A DNA stretch of 64,000 bases from Asticcacaulis solisilvae. Its GTDB lineage: Bacteria; Pseudomonadota; Alphaproteobacteria; Caulobacterales; Caulobacteraceae. Numbering within the stretch: the first letter of the stretch is position 1; each line of letters begins with the position of its first letter. Shown one piece after another: positions 1 to 8,162 of this stretch. The position numbers and the translations under genes were made by a program. The notes under the pieces were generated by a model. The model made no database searches and was not told the origin of the DNA. It saw only the letters and a program-made list of their open reading frames with translations. The DNA lies in the NCBI RefSeq assembly GCF_017875235.1, contig NZ_JAGGMI010000013.1:52201-116200 (forward strand), written 5' to 3'.

Positions 1-394
1 CCTTGGCTTTGAGACGATGGATGGCCCACAGTCCGCTGAGTGTACGTGAAGCAAGGAACAGAACGCCCAGGGCCCAGGCGGCATCGATCCACGGCAGCAG
101 GCTCATCGGGTCCAGGCTTTGCGGCATGATGGCGGCGCCGGCGGCGACAGCCTCCTGGCTGAGAGCCGTTTCGCCTCGGCTGAGCCGTACCTGCTCCCAG
201 GCGAAGGTTGCTGTCGCTACGGCCGCCATGGCCAGCATGGCGGCGAGGCTGACCGCATATTGTACGCGGGGGCGGAGGCCGGGAAGGGCGGCGGACACCA
301 GTTTCGCGGCCAGGGCGATAATGGCGCCCTGCCAGCAGAAGTGCAGCAGGGTCAGGCCCAGCGCCTGGAATAGAATTTGAACCTGTTCAACCAT
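1..394 (-). CDS. BlaR1-like M56 family peptidase, N-terminal part (cut by window edge)
   Basis: The minus strand reads from ATG at 392-394 to the window edge without a stop, giving about 131 residues that begin MVEQVQILFQALGLTLLHF. Two to three hydrophobic segments are visible (about residues 5-30, 45-65 and 105-120). This matches the N-terminal membrane part of BlaR1/MecR1-type M56 metallopeptidases, whose HEXXH motif would lie beyond the edge. It sits 39 bp downstream of blaI on the same strand, the usual BlaI-BlaR1 order. By family knowledge it would sense a cell-wall or antibiotic signal and cause BlaI to be inactivated. The identity rests mainly on the neighbour and the membrane topology. 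Confidence 0.7.
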   Translation of the reverse strand, partial: MVEQVQILFQALGLTLLHFCWQGAIIALAAKLVSAALPGLRPRVQYAVSLAAMLAMAAVATATFAWEQVRLSRGETALSQEAVAAGAAIMPQSLDPMSLLPWIDAAWALGVLFLASRTLSGLWAIHRLKAK

Positions 395-433
395 GGTCAG
401 CCTCTCTTGACCGTATTGATCTTGGTACTGATC

Positions 434-829
434 TTACTTGGACTTCGCAGCGATCAACGCGCGTATCTGCTCCAGTTCGTCCTCGCTGGCTGGCTGCAGC
501 GACAAGGCGTGCATGGCCAGGAGTGCTGGCGAACCGGAAAACAGCTTTTCGCTCAGGTCCTTCAGCAGTTGCGTCTGCATGTCGGCTTCGCGCATGGCCG
601 GCGAATAGATATGCGCCTTGCCGGCCTCCTCACGCTCGACCAGGCCTTTTTCGGTCATGATCTGCAGCGTCTTGAGCACGGTCGTATAGCCCGTGGCGCG
701 GGTGTCGCTGAGGACGTCGTGGATGTCGCGCACGGTCGCGGGGCCCTTGGCCCACAGGACGCGCAGAATTTCCAGCTCGGCCTCGGTCGGCTTTTTCAGC
801 GGTGCATGAGTAGCAGAAGATAGTGTCAT
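434..829 (-). CDS. blaI: BlaI/MecI/CopY family transcriptional repressor
   Basis: 131 aa, the normal length for BlaI. The N-terminal winged helix holds the family signature: PTEAELEILRVLWAKGPATV at about residues 13-32, then the recognition-helix region with GYTTVLKTLQIM. The C-terminal half is the dimerisation part that BlaR1-type peptidases cleave or destabilise. Two near-identical palindromes directly upstream (841-877) fit autoregulated operators. It is followed on the same strand by the M56 peptidase, so the two are probably one operon. The target beyond autoregulation cannot be seen here; no beta-lactamase gene lies in the window. Confidence 0.9.
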   Translation of the reverse strand: MTLSSATHAPLKKPTEAELEILRVLWAKGPATVRDIHDVLSDTRATGYTTVLKTLQIMTEKGLVEREEAGKAHIYSPAMREADMQTQLLKDLSEKLFSGSPALLAMHALSLQPASEDELEQIRALIAAKSK

Positions 830-840
830 GGGATACTTAT

Positions 841-877
841 ACGAAGGACTTCGTAACGAGTCAACGAAGAACTTCGT
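841..877 (-). promoter_or_regulatory. Tandem BlaI-type operators
   Basis: Two 14-bp palindromes, ACGAAGGACTTCGT (841-854) and ACGAAGAACTTCGT (864-877), differ only at the centre and have centres 23 bp apart, about two helical turns. They lie 12 and 35 bp upstream of the blaI start. Paired dyads of this size before blaI are typical of BlaI/MecI autoregulation. Binding is inferred, not shown. Confidence 0.7.
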
Positions 878-975
878 AGATCGTCAGAATGGCAATAATG
901 TGTCACGGATTTTTTACGCCCTCTTGTGGCCTTCCTCATCGCCTTGCGATGGGGTTGCGTCTTAGCCTCAAGGCC

Positions 976-2052
976 ATGAACGTCATCCGTTTCGACAGCC
1001 ACGATTACCGTCAGCAGGCCCGCGAGCAGGGGCTGCGCTATGTCACCGATACGCGGCCGGGCTATACCCGCCGGCGCTTCGGCAAGCATTTCGCCTATTT
1101 CGATTCAACGGGCGAACGCATCCGCGACGATGACGAGATCATCCGCATCCGCAAGCTGGCCATCCCGCCAGCCTACCGCAATGTCTGGATCTGTCCGTTG
1201 AAGAACGGCCATATCCAGGCGACGGCGCTCGATGCCAAGGGGCGCAAGCAGTACCGCTACCACCCCGACTGGCGTGCCGCCCGCGACGCCACCAAGTTCA
1301 ACCATATCCTGGCCTTCGGTGAGGCGTTGCCGCGCATCCGCGCTATGGTGAAACAGCATATGGCGCAGCGGGGCCTGAGCCGCGACAAGGTTCTGGCGAC
1401 CGTCGTCGCCCTGCTGGAAAAGACCCTGATCCGCGTCGGCAATGACGAATATGCCCGCAAGAACCAGTCCTATGGTCTGACGACTTTGAAGGACGAGCAC
1501 GTCGAGGTCACCGGCTCGACCTTGCGCTTCCGCTTCAAGGGCAAGTCCGGGAAGGAGTGGAACCTCAAGCTCAGCGACCGGCGCATTGCCCGCGTCGTGG
1601 CGGCCTGCGCCGATATCGAAGGGCAGGAGCTGTTCAAATATGTTGATGAAGAGGGACGGGTGCGCGATGTCTCTTCGGGTGACGTCAACGCCTACCTGCG
1701 CGAAATCAGCGGCCAGCCATTCACCGCCAAGGACTTTCGCACCTGGACGGGGACGGTCCTGGCGGCGATGGCGCTGAAAGGGTTGGAAGCCTTCGACACG
1801 CAGACGCGGGCAAAGAAAAACATCGTTGAGGCCATCGAGGCCGTCGCCAAACGTCTGGGCAACACGCCAAGTGTTTGCCGCAAATGCTATGTCCACCCGG
1901 AAATCCTGAATGCCTATCTTGATGGCGATCTGGTCTCGCAACTCGGGACCGCCATCGACGAAAGGATGGACGATGAAGGCCTGAGCGGTGACGAGCTGTG
2001 TGTCCTCAGCTTCCTTAAAAGCCGTCTGGAACCGCGTGCCGCCGCGGAATAG
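976..2052 (+). CDS. DNA topoisomerase IB (poxvirus-like bacterial type)
   Basis: 358 aa from ATG 976. An in-frame upstream start at 889 is possible, but MNVIRFDSHDYR matches the usual N-terminus. Bacterial TopIB relaxes supercoils by a 3'-phosphotyrosyl intermediate. Visible motifs are the N-terminal RRRFGKHFAYFD and KLAIPPAYRNVWIC, the catalytic-domain stretch RVGNDEYARKNQSYGLTTL, the active-site Arg region KDFRTWTGTVLA, and the probable nucleophile Tyr305 in CRKCYVHPEILNAY. Divergent from blaI. The next gene starts 58 bp downstream on the same strand and may share a transcript. Confidence 0.93.
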   Translation: MNVIRFDSHDYRQQAREQGLRYVTDTRPGYTRRRFGKHFAYFDSTGERIRDDDEIIRIRKLAIPPAYRNVWICPLKNGHIQATALDAKGRKQYRYHPDWRAARDATKFNHILAFGEALPRIRAMVKQHMAQRGLSRDKVLATVVALLEKTLIRVGNDEYARKNQSYGLTTLKDEHVEVTGSTLRFRFKGKSGKEWNLKLSDRRIARVVAACADIEGQELFKYVDEEGRVRDVSSGDVNAYLREISGQPFTAKDFRTWTGTVLAAMALKGLEAFDTQTRAKKNIVEAIEAVAKRLGNTPSVCRKCYVHPEILNAYLDGDLVSQLGTAIDERMDDEGLSGDELCVLSFLKSRLEPRAAAE

Positions 2053-2110
2053 GCTGAAATTTTATCAAAAACTTATTTTGCATGCGGCCTAAGTCGCGCT
2101 ACGTCGGGAT

Positions 2111-2488
2111 ATGACCGACGGCGTCATTCCAGGCGACGCAAGGCAGTTTCTTTTGCGCAATATCGATTCGGTGGCGCAGTGGGAGGGGCTATTGTGGCTG
2201 CGCGGCCATCCCGATAGATCTTGGGATGCGGCGGATGTCGCACGCCATCTCTATATCTCCGAAGGTGAAACGGCGGTGCTGCTCAACGGCCTGGCCGAGC
2301 GGCACATCCTGGCCGTCGAGGACGGCAAGCTTTATCGTTACGCGCCGGAAAAGCCCGAGACGGACGCACTCATCGGCGTGTGCGCCGACCTTTACCGGCA
2401 ATATCTCATTCCGGTGACGAAGATCATCCATTCGAAACCCAAACGCGTCCAGGCCTTTGCCGACGCCTTCCGGATCAGAAAGGACTAG
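2111..2488 (+). CDS. Hypothetical protein, winged-helix-like
   Basis: 125 aa with no signal peptide or membrane segment. The middle part (about residues 20-75), with WEGLLWLRGHPDRSWDAADV, then GETAVLLNGLAERHILAVED and KLYRYAPE, has the spacing of a small winged-helix fold: three helices followed by a beta hairpin. No known family name is assigned with confidence. It stops at 2488, and the next gene starts at 2490 with a single base between, so these genes are translationally coupled. That suggests a regulator of, or partner for, the two small membrane proteins that follow. Confidence 0.7.
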   Translation: MTDGVIPGDARQFLLRNIDSVAQWEGLLWLRGHPDRSWDAADVARHLYISEGETAVLLNGLAERHILAVEDGKLYRYAPEKPETDALIGVCADLYRQYLIPVTKIIHSKPKRVQAFADAFRIRKD

Positions 2489-2489
2489 G

Positions 2490-2750
2490 ATGGCCGCCAT
2501 TATCTATGCCCTGTGCGCGTTGATGGCCTTTGTCTGCGCCTGGCTCCTGCTGGCGGCCTATTTCCGCAGTCGCTATCGCCTGCTGTTGTGGGGCGGCCTG
2601 TGCTTCTGCGGCATGACGGTGTCGAACGCGCTTCTGATGGTCGACAAGGTGATGCTGGGGCCGGAAACCGACCTGTCGATGGTCCGGCACGTCATCACCG
2701 GCATATCGCTTCTCATCTTTCTTTATGGCCTTATATGGGACACGGAATAG
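2490..2750 (+). CDS. Small integral membrane protein, DUF5985-like
   Basis: 86 aa from ATG 2490. An earlier in-frame ATG at 2457 overlaps the previous gene and is less likely. Three hydrophobic segments are visible (about residues 3-24, 30-52 and 66-84), with almost no soluble part. It resembles the very short three-helix proteins collected as DUF5985. The following gene encodes a second protein of the same length and layout, so the two probably form a hetero-oligomer. Function is unknown. Stop and next start are separated by one base (TAG C ATG). Confidence 0.7.
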   Translation: MAAIIYALCALMAFVCAWLLLAAYFRSRYRLLLWGGLCFCGMTVSNALLMVDKVMLGPETDLSMVRHVITGISLLIFLYGLIWDTE

Positions 2751-2751
2751 C

Positions 2752-3012
2752 ATGAAACTTATGCTTCTCGGCGCCACCGCCATGGCGTGTTTCACCATAG
2801 CGCTCCTGCTCGCCCGGTCGTGGACGACGACGCGCGACCGCTTTTTCCTGTTTTTCGCGGCCGCCTTTGTGGTCGAAGGCATAGACAGGGTTGTGCTGGG
2901 GCTGACGCAGACAAGCGACCAGAGCCCGCTGATCTACCTGATCCGGCTGTTCTCGTTCCTGCTGATCGTCATTGCCATCATCGACAAGAACCGGTCGATG
3001 AAAGGAAGTTAG
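2752..3012 (+). CDS. Small integral membrane protein, DUF5985-like (partner of preceding gene)
   Basis: 86 aa, exactly as long as its upstream neighbour. Three predicted membrane segments (about residues 2-20, 31-50 and 61-80) are separated by short charged loops with WTTTRDRFF and LTQTSDQSP, and there is a basic C-terminus DKNRSMKGS. The longer in-frame start at 2725 lies inside the upstream gene and was rejected. It is the last gene of the 2111-3012 set and converges with the minus-strand gene ending at 3020. No function is known; the tandem arrangement suggests a two-component membrane complex. Confidence 0.7.
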   Translation: MKLMLLGATAMACFTIALLLARSWTTTRDRFFLFFAAAFVVEGIDRVVLGLTQTSDQSPLIYLIRLFSFLLIVIAIIDKNRSMKGS

Positions 3013-3019
3013 GCGCCGC

Positions 3020-3349
3020 TTACGCGTCCATATGGATGTAGTTGAGCACATCCGGGTTGTTGGCCACGGCCGCCATCAGCACCTTGTTCAGGTCGATCTG
3101 GGCATTGCGCTGGTCCATCTCGCCGCTGCGGTATTGCGAGGTGACGCGGCGCAGGTAGGCCCTGAGCGCCACCCGGTCCTCATCGCCAAGGCGCAATGAT
3201 GTCTGCGATTCGATCTGGTCCTGAAGGCCGGACACCACCCGATCTTCGGATTCGCTGCTGTCGAGCATCTGCATTTGCTCGGCCAGATAATCACGGCGGG
3301 ATTGCTGATTCATGCCATTGATCGGCGCGGGAATCGTGTCGGTCGTCAT
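3020..3349 (-). CDS. Hypothetical protein
   Basis: 109 aa from ATG 3349, chosen because GGAGG lies just upstream on the minus strand; a longer in-frame start at 3421 lacks such a site. The protein is soluble, acidic and mostly helical, rich in Gln and Arg, with repeated short helices (DYLAEQMQMLDS, RVALRAYLRRVTSQYRSGEMD, NAQIDLNKVLMAAV). No domain is recognised. It converges with the DUF5985-like genes and has its own 262-bp upstream region, which also serves the gene at 3613. Confidence 0.6.
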   Translation of the reverse strand: MTTDTIPAPINGMNQQSRRDYLAEQMQMLDSSESEDRVVSGLQDQIESQTSLRLGDEDRVALRAYLRRVTSQYRSGEMDQRNAQIDLNKVLMAAVANNPDVLNYIHMDA

Positions 3350-3511
3350 GGGAGCCTCCGTCCTGAAAACTGCATTAAGCGTCTCATCAATGCCGTGGCG
3401 CCGCAACAAAACTCGTTTCACATGCGCGGCATCTCAATTCGCCTGAAAAGTGAATTCACAATGGCTTGATCCGATGCTTATTCATCGGCGTCAAGGCCCG
3501 CACCGTCATTT

Positions 3512-3599
3512 TGCAACGGGGCTGTTACGGTTGCACCAAATGTTTGTGTGGCGCGATACTATCCAAAAACCGCTGCACACTTTTTGGATATCGCTTGAG
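3512..3599 (-). repeat. Composite two-hairpin intergenic repeat, copy a (degenerate)
   Basis: The conserved hairpin is at 3551-3597: a stem ATCCAAAAA/TTTTTGGAT encloses CCGCTGCACAC, flanked by GCGCGATA and TATCGCT. Read on the minus strand it is followed by a 15-nt A/C-rich spacer and then a second dyad, TGCAAC (3512-3517) with GTTGCA (3530-3535). This is the weakest second hairpin of the five copies. The element ends about 14 bp before the 3613 gene and would lie in its 5' leader. Confidence 0.65.
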
Positions 3600-3612
3600 A
3601 GGAGCAATCGCC

Positions 3613-3861
3613 ATGGCCACTGCCACACAATCTTCCGGTAACAACACCGCCATCATCATTCTTGCTGTCCTGATCATCGCTGCCCTGGCTGTCGGCGCCG
3701 TATTCATGATGCAGGATAACCGTTCCGGCAGCGAACGCCTGGGCGATGCCGTCGAGGCCCTTCCGAACGGCGTCGACAATGCCGCCGATAAGCTGGGCGA
3801 TCAGTCGCCGGCCGAAAATGTTCAGCGTAACGCCGAAAAGGCCGTTGACCGGGTAAACTAA
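3613..3861 (+). CDS. Small single-pass membrane protein
   Basis: 82 aa from ATG 3613, with AGGAG about 8 bases upstream; the longer ORF start at 3466 runs through the repeat and was rejected. Residues 1-11 are polar (ATATQSSGNN). Residues 12-32 form one membrane helix (TAIIILAVLIIAALAVGAVF). The remaining ~50 residues form a charged helical tail (GSERLGDAVEALPNGVDNAADKLGD). The layout fits a small inner-membrane or stress-type protein with a periplasmic or cytoplasmic tail. No family is recognised. A strong terminator follows. Confidence 0.7.
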   Translation: MATATQSSGNNTAIIILAVLIIAALAVGAVFMMQDNRSGSERLGDAVEALPNGVDNAADKLGDQSPAENVQRNAEKAVDRVN

Positions 3862-3886
3862 AATCCCGCTACACATTCTCGTGACG

Positions 3887-3918
3887 ACGCCGGAGACATC
3901 CTTTGTCTCCGGCGTTTT
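3887..3918 (+). terminator. Rho-independent terminator
   Basis: A 12-bp perfect stem, ACGCCGGAGACA (3887-3898) with TGTCTCCGGCGT (3904-3915), has a 5-nt loop and then TTTT. It lies 26 bp after the stop of the small membrane protein and separates it from the prp operon. Confidence 0.85.
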
Positions 3919-4036
3919 GATTTGCCAGCCTTTTGATTTGACCTCGATGTTGACGCATGCGTAAATTTCATCACTTGACTTGATTTGTTGCAAAAGATAC
4001 GACTTCTGAAAAAATATACAGGTCAGAAACACAGGG
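3919..4036 (+). promoter_or_regulatory. Upstream region of the prp operon
   Basis: This AT-rich 118-bp stretch lies between the terminator and prpB. It contains the 10-bp palindrome ACGCATGCGT (3953-3962), the direct repeat TTTTGATTTG (3915-3924 and 3931-3940) and TTGTTGCAAAAG near 3985. Any of these could be the site of the propionate-responsive regulator. No promoter boxes could be assigned with confidence. Confidence 0.35.
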
Positions 4037-4927
4037 ATGCCAATGCCGACCACTTCCGCCGGCCGTAACTTCCGTGACGCCCTGGCGGCCGAAAAGCCGT
4101 TGCAGGTCATCGGCGCCATCAATGCCAATCATGCCTTGCTGGCCAAACGCGCCGGCTATCGCGCCATCTATTTGTCAGGTGGCGGCGTGGCGGCCGGATC
4201 GCTCGGCATGCCGGACCTGGGCCTCAATACGCTCGACGACGTGCTGATCGATGTCCGACGCATCACCGATGTCTGCGACTTGCCGCTCATGGTCGATATC
4301 GACACCGGTTTTGGGCCGTCAGCCTTTAATATCGAACGCACGGTCAAGGCGTTGATAAAGGCGGGCGCCGCCGCTTGTCATATCGAGGACCAGGTCGGCG
4401 CCAAGCGTTGTGGTCACCGTCCCGGTAAGGAGATCGTACCTGCGTCCGAGATGGTCGATCGTGTCAAGGCCGCGGCCGACGCCAAGATCGATCCCGACTT
4501 CTTCCTGATAGCCCGCACCGACGCGATCGCGGTCGAAGGCATCGATGCCGCCATTGAGCGCGCCATAGCCTGTGTCGAAGCCGGGGCCGACGGCATCTTC
4601 GCCGAGGCCGCCCACGACCTCGATACCTACCGCAAATTCGTCGATGCCGTGAAGGTGCCGGTCCTGGCCAATATCACCGAATTCGGCAAGACGCCCCTGT
4701 TCACGCGCGATGAACTGGCCTCCGCCGGCGTCGCCATCCAGCTCTATCCGCTGTCGGCCTTCCGCGCCATGAACAAGGCCGCCGAAGCCGTCTACGAAGC
4801 TATCCGCCGCGACGGCCACCAGAAGGCGGTGCTCGACACCATGCAGACGCGCGAAGAGCTCTACGACCGCATCGGTTACTGGGATTTCGAACACCGGCTC
4901 GACACCTTGTTCAGCGGCCAAAAATAA
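4037..4927 (+). CDS. prpB: 2-methylisocitrate lyase
   Basis: 296 aa, the family's usual length. It cleaves 2-methylisocitrate to pyruvate and succinate in the methylcitrate cycle for propionyl-CoA. The PEP-mutase/isocitrate-lyase fold signatures are clear: [18 protein letters not shown] near residue 50, the metal-binding [10 protein letters not shown] near residue 88, and the catalytic-loop motif KRCGH with Cys125. First gene of a prpB-prpC-prpD operon; prpC starts 21 bp downstream. An ATG two codons downstream could be the real start, but the difference is minor. Confidence 0.96.
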   Translation: MPMPTTSAGRNFRDALAAEKPLQVIGAINANHALLAKRAGYRAIYLSGGGVAAGSLGMPDLGLNTLDDVLIDVRRITDVCDLPLMVDIDTGFGPSAFNIERTVKALIKAGAAACHIEDQVGAKRCGHRPGKEIVPASEMVDRVKAAADAKIDPDFFLIARTDAIAVEGIDAAIERAIACVEAGADGIFAEAAHDLDTYRKFVDAVKVPVLANITEFGKTPLFTRDELASAGVAIQLYPLSAFRAMNKAAEAVYEAIRRDGHQKAVLDTMQTREELYDRIGYWDFEHRLDTLFSGQK

Positions 4928-4948
4928 CAAACAAGATGACCAGAGGAA

Positions 4949-6115
4949 ATGAACATGGATACGGCAGGAGACCCCACCACGGGCTTTAAGCCCAAGAAAT
5001 CCGTAGCCCTTTCCGGAACGGTGGCCGGCAATACGGCGCTGTGCACGGTCGGGAGGACGGGCAATGACCTGGCCTATCGCGGCTATGATATCCTGGACCT
5101 TGCCAACACGTCCGAGTTCGAGGAAATCGCCCATCTGCTGGTCCACGGCAAGTTGCCGAACCGGGCCGAACTGGCGGCCTATAAAGCCAAACTCAAGGCG
5201 CTGCGCGGCTTGCCGGCGGCAGTCATGGCGGCGCTGGAAAGCCTGCCGGCTTCGGCCCACCCCATGGATGTGATGCGCACCGGCGTGTCGATCCTGGGCT
5301 GTGTCCTGCCGGAAAAGGACGATCACAACACCGCCAATGCGCGTGACATCGCCGACCGGCTGATGGCGTCCCTGGGTTCGATGCTGCTCTATTGGTTCCA
5401 CTTCAGCCATCACGGCCGGCGTATTGAGGTCGAAACCGATGACGACACGATCGGCGGGCATTTCCTGCATCTGCTGCACGGGGAACGTCCACGCGAGTCG
5501 TGGGTCAGGGCGATGCACACCTCGCTGATCCTTTATGCCGAGCATGAGTTCAATGCCTCGACCTTCGCCGCGCGTGTGATCGCGGGCACAGGATCGGACG
5601 TCTATTCGTGCGTCGCCGGGGCTATTGGCGCCTTGCGTGGTCCCAAGCATGGCGGCGCCAATGAGGTCGCCCATGACATTCAGAAACGCTACGACACGCC
5701 TGATGAAGCCGAGGCCGACATCCGGGAGCGCGTAGCCCGCAAGGAGGTCGTGATCGGTTTCGGCCATCCCGTCTACACGACCGGCGATCCGCGCAACAAG
5801 GTTATCAAGGAGGTGGCGCGGTCATTGAGCCGTGAAGCCGGCAGCCTCAAGATGTTCGACATCGCCGAGCGGCTGGAGACGGTGATGTGGGGTATCAAGG
5901 CGATGTTCCCGAACCTCGATTGGTTCAGCGCCGTCAGCTACCACATGATGGGTGTACCGACGGCAATGTTCACGCCATTGTTCGTCATTTCCAGAACGTC
6001 CGGATGGTCGGCGCACATCATCGAGCAACGCCAGGACGGTAAGATTATCCGCCCCAATGCCAACTATACCGGCCCCGAAAACGTGCCGTTTGTTCCCTTG
6101 GATCAACGCCCGTAA
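4949..6115 (+). CDS. prpC: 2-methylcitrate synthase
   Basis: 388 aa. Condenses propionyl-CoA with oxaloacetate to 2-methylcitrate. Citrate-synthase family features include [16 protein letters not shown] [16 protein letters not shown] near residue 225 and [13 protein letters not shown] near residue 270, which together hold the active-site histidines, and a C-terminal catalytic Asp region. Length and close linkage to prpB and prpD distinguish it from the longer house-keeping citrate synthase. The start is preceded by AGAGGAAATG-type spacing. A 75-bp gap with a palindromic repeat separates it from prpD. Confidence 0.95.
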   Translation: MNMDTAGDPTTGFKPKKSVALSGTVAGNTALCTVGRTGNDLAYRGYDILDLANTSEFEEIAHLLVHGKLPNRAELAAYKAKLKALRGLPAAVMAALESLPASAHPMDVMRTGVSILGCVLPEKDDHNTANARDIADRLMASLGSMLLYWFHFSHHGRRIEVETDDDTIGGHFLHLLHGERPRESWVRAMHTSLILYAEHEFNASTFAARVIAGTGSDVYSCVAGAIGALRGPKHGGANEVAHDIQKRYDTPDEAEADIRERVARKEVVIGFGHPVYTTGDPRNKVIKEVARSLSREAGSLKMFDIAERLETVMWGIKAMFPNLDWFSAVSYHMMGVPTAMFTPLFVISRTSGWSAHIIEQRQDGKIIRPNANYTGPENVPFVPLDQRP

Positions 6116-6129
6116 GCCCCTTACCCTAT

Positions 6130-6155
6130 CCCTCTCCCCGCACGCGGGGAGAGGG
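6130..6155. repeat. Short palindromic intergenic repeat
   Basis: The hairpin has the stem CCCTCTCCCCG/CGGGGAGAGGG (11 bp) and a CACG loop. It lies between prpC and prpD and has the common proteobacterial CCCTCTCCCC extragenic palindrome form. There is no T-tract, so it is unlikely to stop transcription into prpD. It may affect mRNA stability within the operon. Confidence 0.7.
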
Positions 6156-6190
6156 GACGACACCGCGTCCGTCGCTACAGAAGGCTATCC

Positions 6191-7642
6191 ATGTCTGCCC
6201 ATATCTCCAATGTCCGCCCCGAACCCGATAGCGTGCTGGTCGATATCGCCGACTATGTGCTGAACTATGAGGTCAAGTCCGACCTGGCCTATACGACGGC
6301 GCGCAACTGCCTGATCGACACGATCGGCTGCGGGCTCGAAGCGCTGGAATACCCGGCCTGCACTAAGCATCTGGGCCCGGTCGTGCAAGGGACGGTCGTA
6401 CCCAATGGCGCCAAGGTCTTCGGCACGCAGTTCCAGCTCGATCCTATCAAGGCGGCCTTCGATATCGGCGCCATGATCCGCTGGCTCGATTTTAACGACA
6501 CCTGGCTGGCGGCGGAGTGGGGCCATCCCTCCGACAATCTCGGCGGTATCCTGGCGGTCGCCGACTGGCTGAGCCGCAATGCGGTCGCGGCCGGCAAGGC
6601 GCCCCTGACCATGCGCGATGTCCTGACCGCCATGGTCAAGGCGCACGAGATCCAGGGCTGCATCGCTTTGGAAAACAGCTTCAACAAGGTCGGCCTCGAC
6701 CACGTCATACTCGTCAAGGTCGCCTCGACCGCTGTGGTCGCCGAGATGCTGGGCCTGACGCGTGATGAGATCATCGATGCCGTGTCATTGGCCTGGGTCG
6801 ACGGACAAAGCCTTCGCACCTATCGCCACAGTCCCAATACCGGGTCGCGCAAGTCTTGGGCGGCGGGTGACGCGACTTCACGTGCCGTGCGTCTGGCCCT
6901 GATGGTGCAGAAGGGTGAGATGGGTTATCCCAGCGTCCTGACCGCCAAGACCTGGGGTTTTTACGACGTATCGTTCAAGGGCCAGCCGTTCAAATTTCAG
7001 CGTCCCTATGGCAGCTACGTCATGGAAAACGTGCTGTTCAAGATCAGCTTCCCGGCCGAATTCCACTCACAGACCGCCGTCGAAGCAGCCATGACCTTCC
7101 ACGCCAAGCTGGCCGAATTAGGCAAGACAGCCGACGATATCGCCAGGGTGACGATCCGCACGCATGAGGCCTGTGTCCGCATCATCGACAAGAAGGGGCC
7201 GCTCAACAATCCGGCCGACCGCGACCACTGCATCCAGTACATGGTCGCCGTGCCGCTGATCTTCGGCCGCCTGACGGCGTCGGATTACGAGGATTTTGTG
7301 GCCTGCGATCCGCGCATCGACGCCCTCCGCGACAAGATTTCCTGCGTCGAGGAACCGGAATTCACCCGCGATTATCACGACCCGGACAAGCGCTCGATCG
7401 CCAACGCCATGACGATCGAATTCCATGACGGCACCAAGACCGACGAACTGCGCGTCGACTATCCGATCGGCCATCGCCTGCGCCGCGCCGAGGGCATTCC
7501 CGTACTCGAGGAAAAGTTCCGCCAGAACCTGAAACGCCGCTTCCCAAAGAAACAGCAGGACCGCATCCTGGCCGTCAGTCTCAATCAGTCGGCCCTTGAG
7601 GCCATGCCTGTAAATGAGTATGTCGATCTCTATGTGATTTAG
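6191..7642 (+). CDS. prpD: 2-methylcitrate dehydratase
   Basis: 483 aa, the same length as the Escherichia coli enzyme. Dehydrates 2-methylcitrate to 2-methyl-cis-aconitate, completing the cycle together with an aconitase that is not in this window. MmgE/PrpD family features are visible: [19 protein letters not shown] near residue 38, [20 protein letters not shown] near residue 97, and the late substrate-pocket region [17 protein letters not shown]. Third gene of the prp operon. The UTRA protein starts 10 bp after its stop, so it is very likely co-transcribed. Confidence 0.95.
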   Translation: MSAHISNVRPEPDSVLVDIADYVLNYEVKSDLAYTTARNCLIDTIGCGLEALEYPACTKHLGPVVQGTVVPNGAKVFGTQFQLDPIKAAFDIGAMIRWLDFNDTWLAAEWGHPSDNLGGILAVADWLSRNAVAAGKAPLTMRDVLTAMVKAHEIQGCIALENSFNKVGLDHVILVKVASTAVVAEMLGLTRDEIIDAVSLAWVDGQSLRTYRHSPNTGSRKSWAAGDATSRAVRLALMVQKGEMGYPSVLTAKTWGFYDVSFKGQPFKFQRPYGSYVMENVLFKISFPAEFHSQTAVEAAMTFHAKLAELGKTADDIARVTIRTHEACVRIIDKKGPLNNPADRDHCIQYMVAVPLIFGRLTASDYEDFVACDPRIDALRDKISCVEEPEFTRDYHDPDKRSIANAMTIEFHDGTKTDELRVDYPIGHRLRRAEGIPVLEEKFRQNLKRRFPKKQQDRILAVSLNQSALEAMPVNEYVDLYVI

Positions 7643-7652
7643 AGGATCCGAC

Positions 7653-8162
7653 ATGGCCGTGCAGGCGGAGGTCGAGGACGATATCGAGGCCGAAGTCCGG
7701 GCGCGCGGCGAACTCTACCGCTATGAGCTGATGTCGCGCTCGGCCTATGCCGCGTTCCGTGTCGATGAGATCGCCCTGGCCGGCAAGGGTGGGCGTGTGC
7801 TGTATCTGAGCGGTGTGCATTTCGCGTCGGAAAAACCGCTGGCAGTCGAACAGAGGCTAATCAACCTGACCCTCCTGCCGGACGCCGAGACCGCTGATTT
7901 CTCGCGGACCTCTCCGGGTCATTGGCTGGCTCAGACCGTGAGGGCCACACATGCGGAGATGCATATCTCCGCCGACCTGGCCGATCCGGAAACCCTGCGC
8001 CTGTTGAAAGCCGAAGGGCCCCTGGCTTGCCTGATGGTGCGGCGCCGAGTCCGCAAGGACGGACACGGCATTACCTCTGGAGTGCAGGCCTTGATTGGCG
8101 ACAGCTATAAGCTGACGCTCCGCAGCTATTCCGCGTCGAATCCGCCGCCAGCCGAAGCATAG
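7653..8162 (+). CDS. Stand-alone UTRA (GntR/HutC effector-binding) domain protein
   Basis: 169 aa. The protein aligns by eye with the ligand-binding half of HutC-type GntR regulators. The family sequence AVEQRLINLTLLPDAETADF occurs near residue 68, then TSPGHWLAQTV near residue 88 and PLACLMVRRRV near residue 125. The N-terminal 40 residues are acidic and contain no winged helix. prpD ends only 10 bp upstream, so no hidden HTH exon-like segment is possible. It probably binds a small ligand, conceivably a methylcitrate-cycle intermediate, without binding DNA itself. Its last 37 bp overlap the convergent outer-membrane efflux gene. Confidence 0.8.
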   Translation: MAVQAEVEDDIEAEVRARGELYRYELMSRSAYAAFRVDEIALAGKGGRVLYLSGVHFASEKPLAVEQRLINLTLLPDAETADFSRTSPGHWLAQTVRATHAEMHISADLADPETLRLLKAEGPLACLMVRRRVRKDGHGITSGVQALIGDSYKLTLRSYSASNPPPAEA

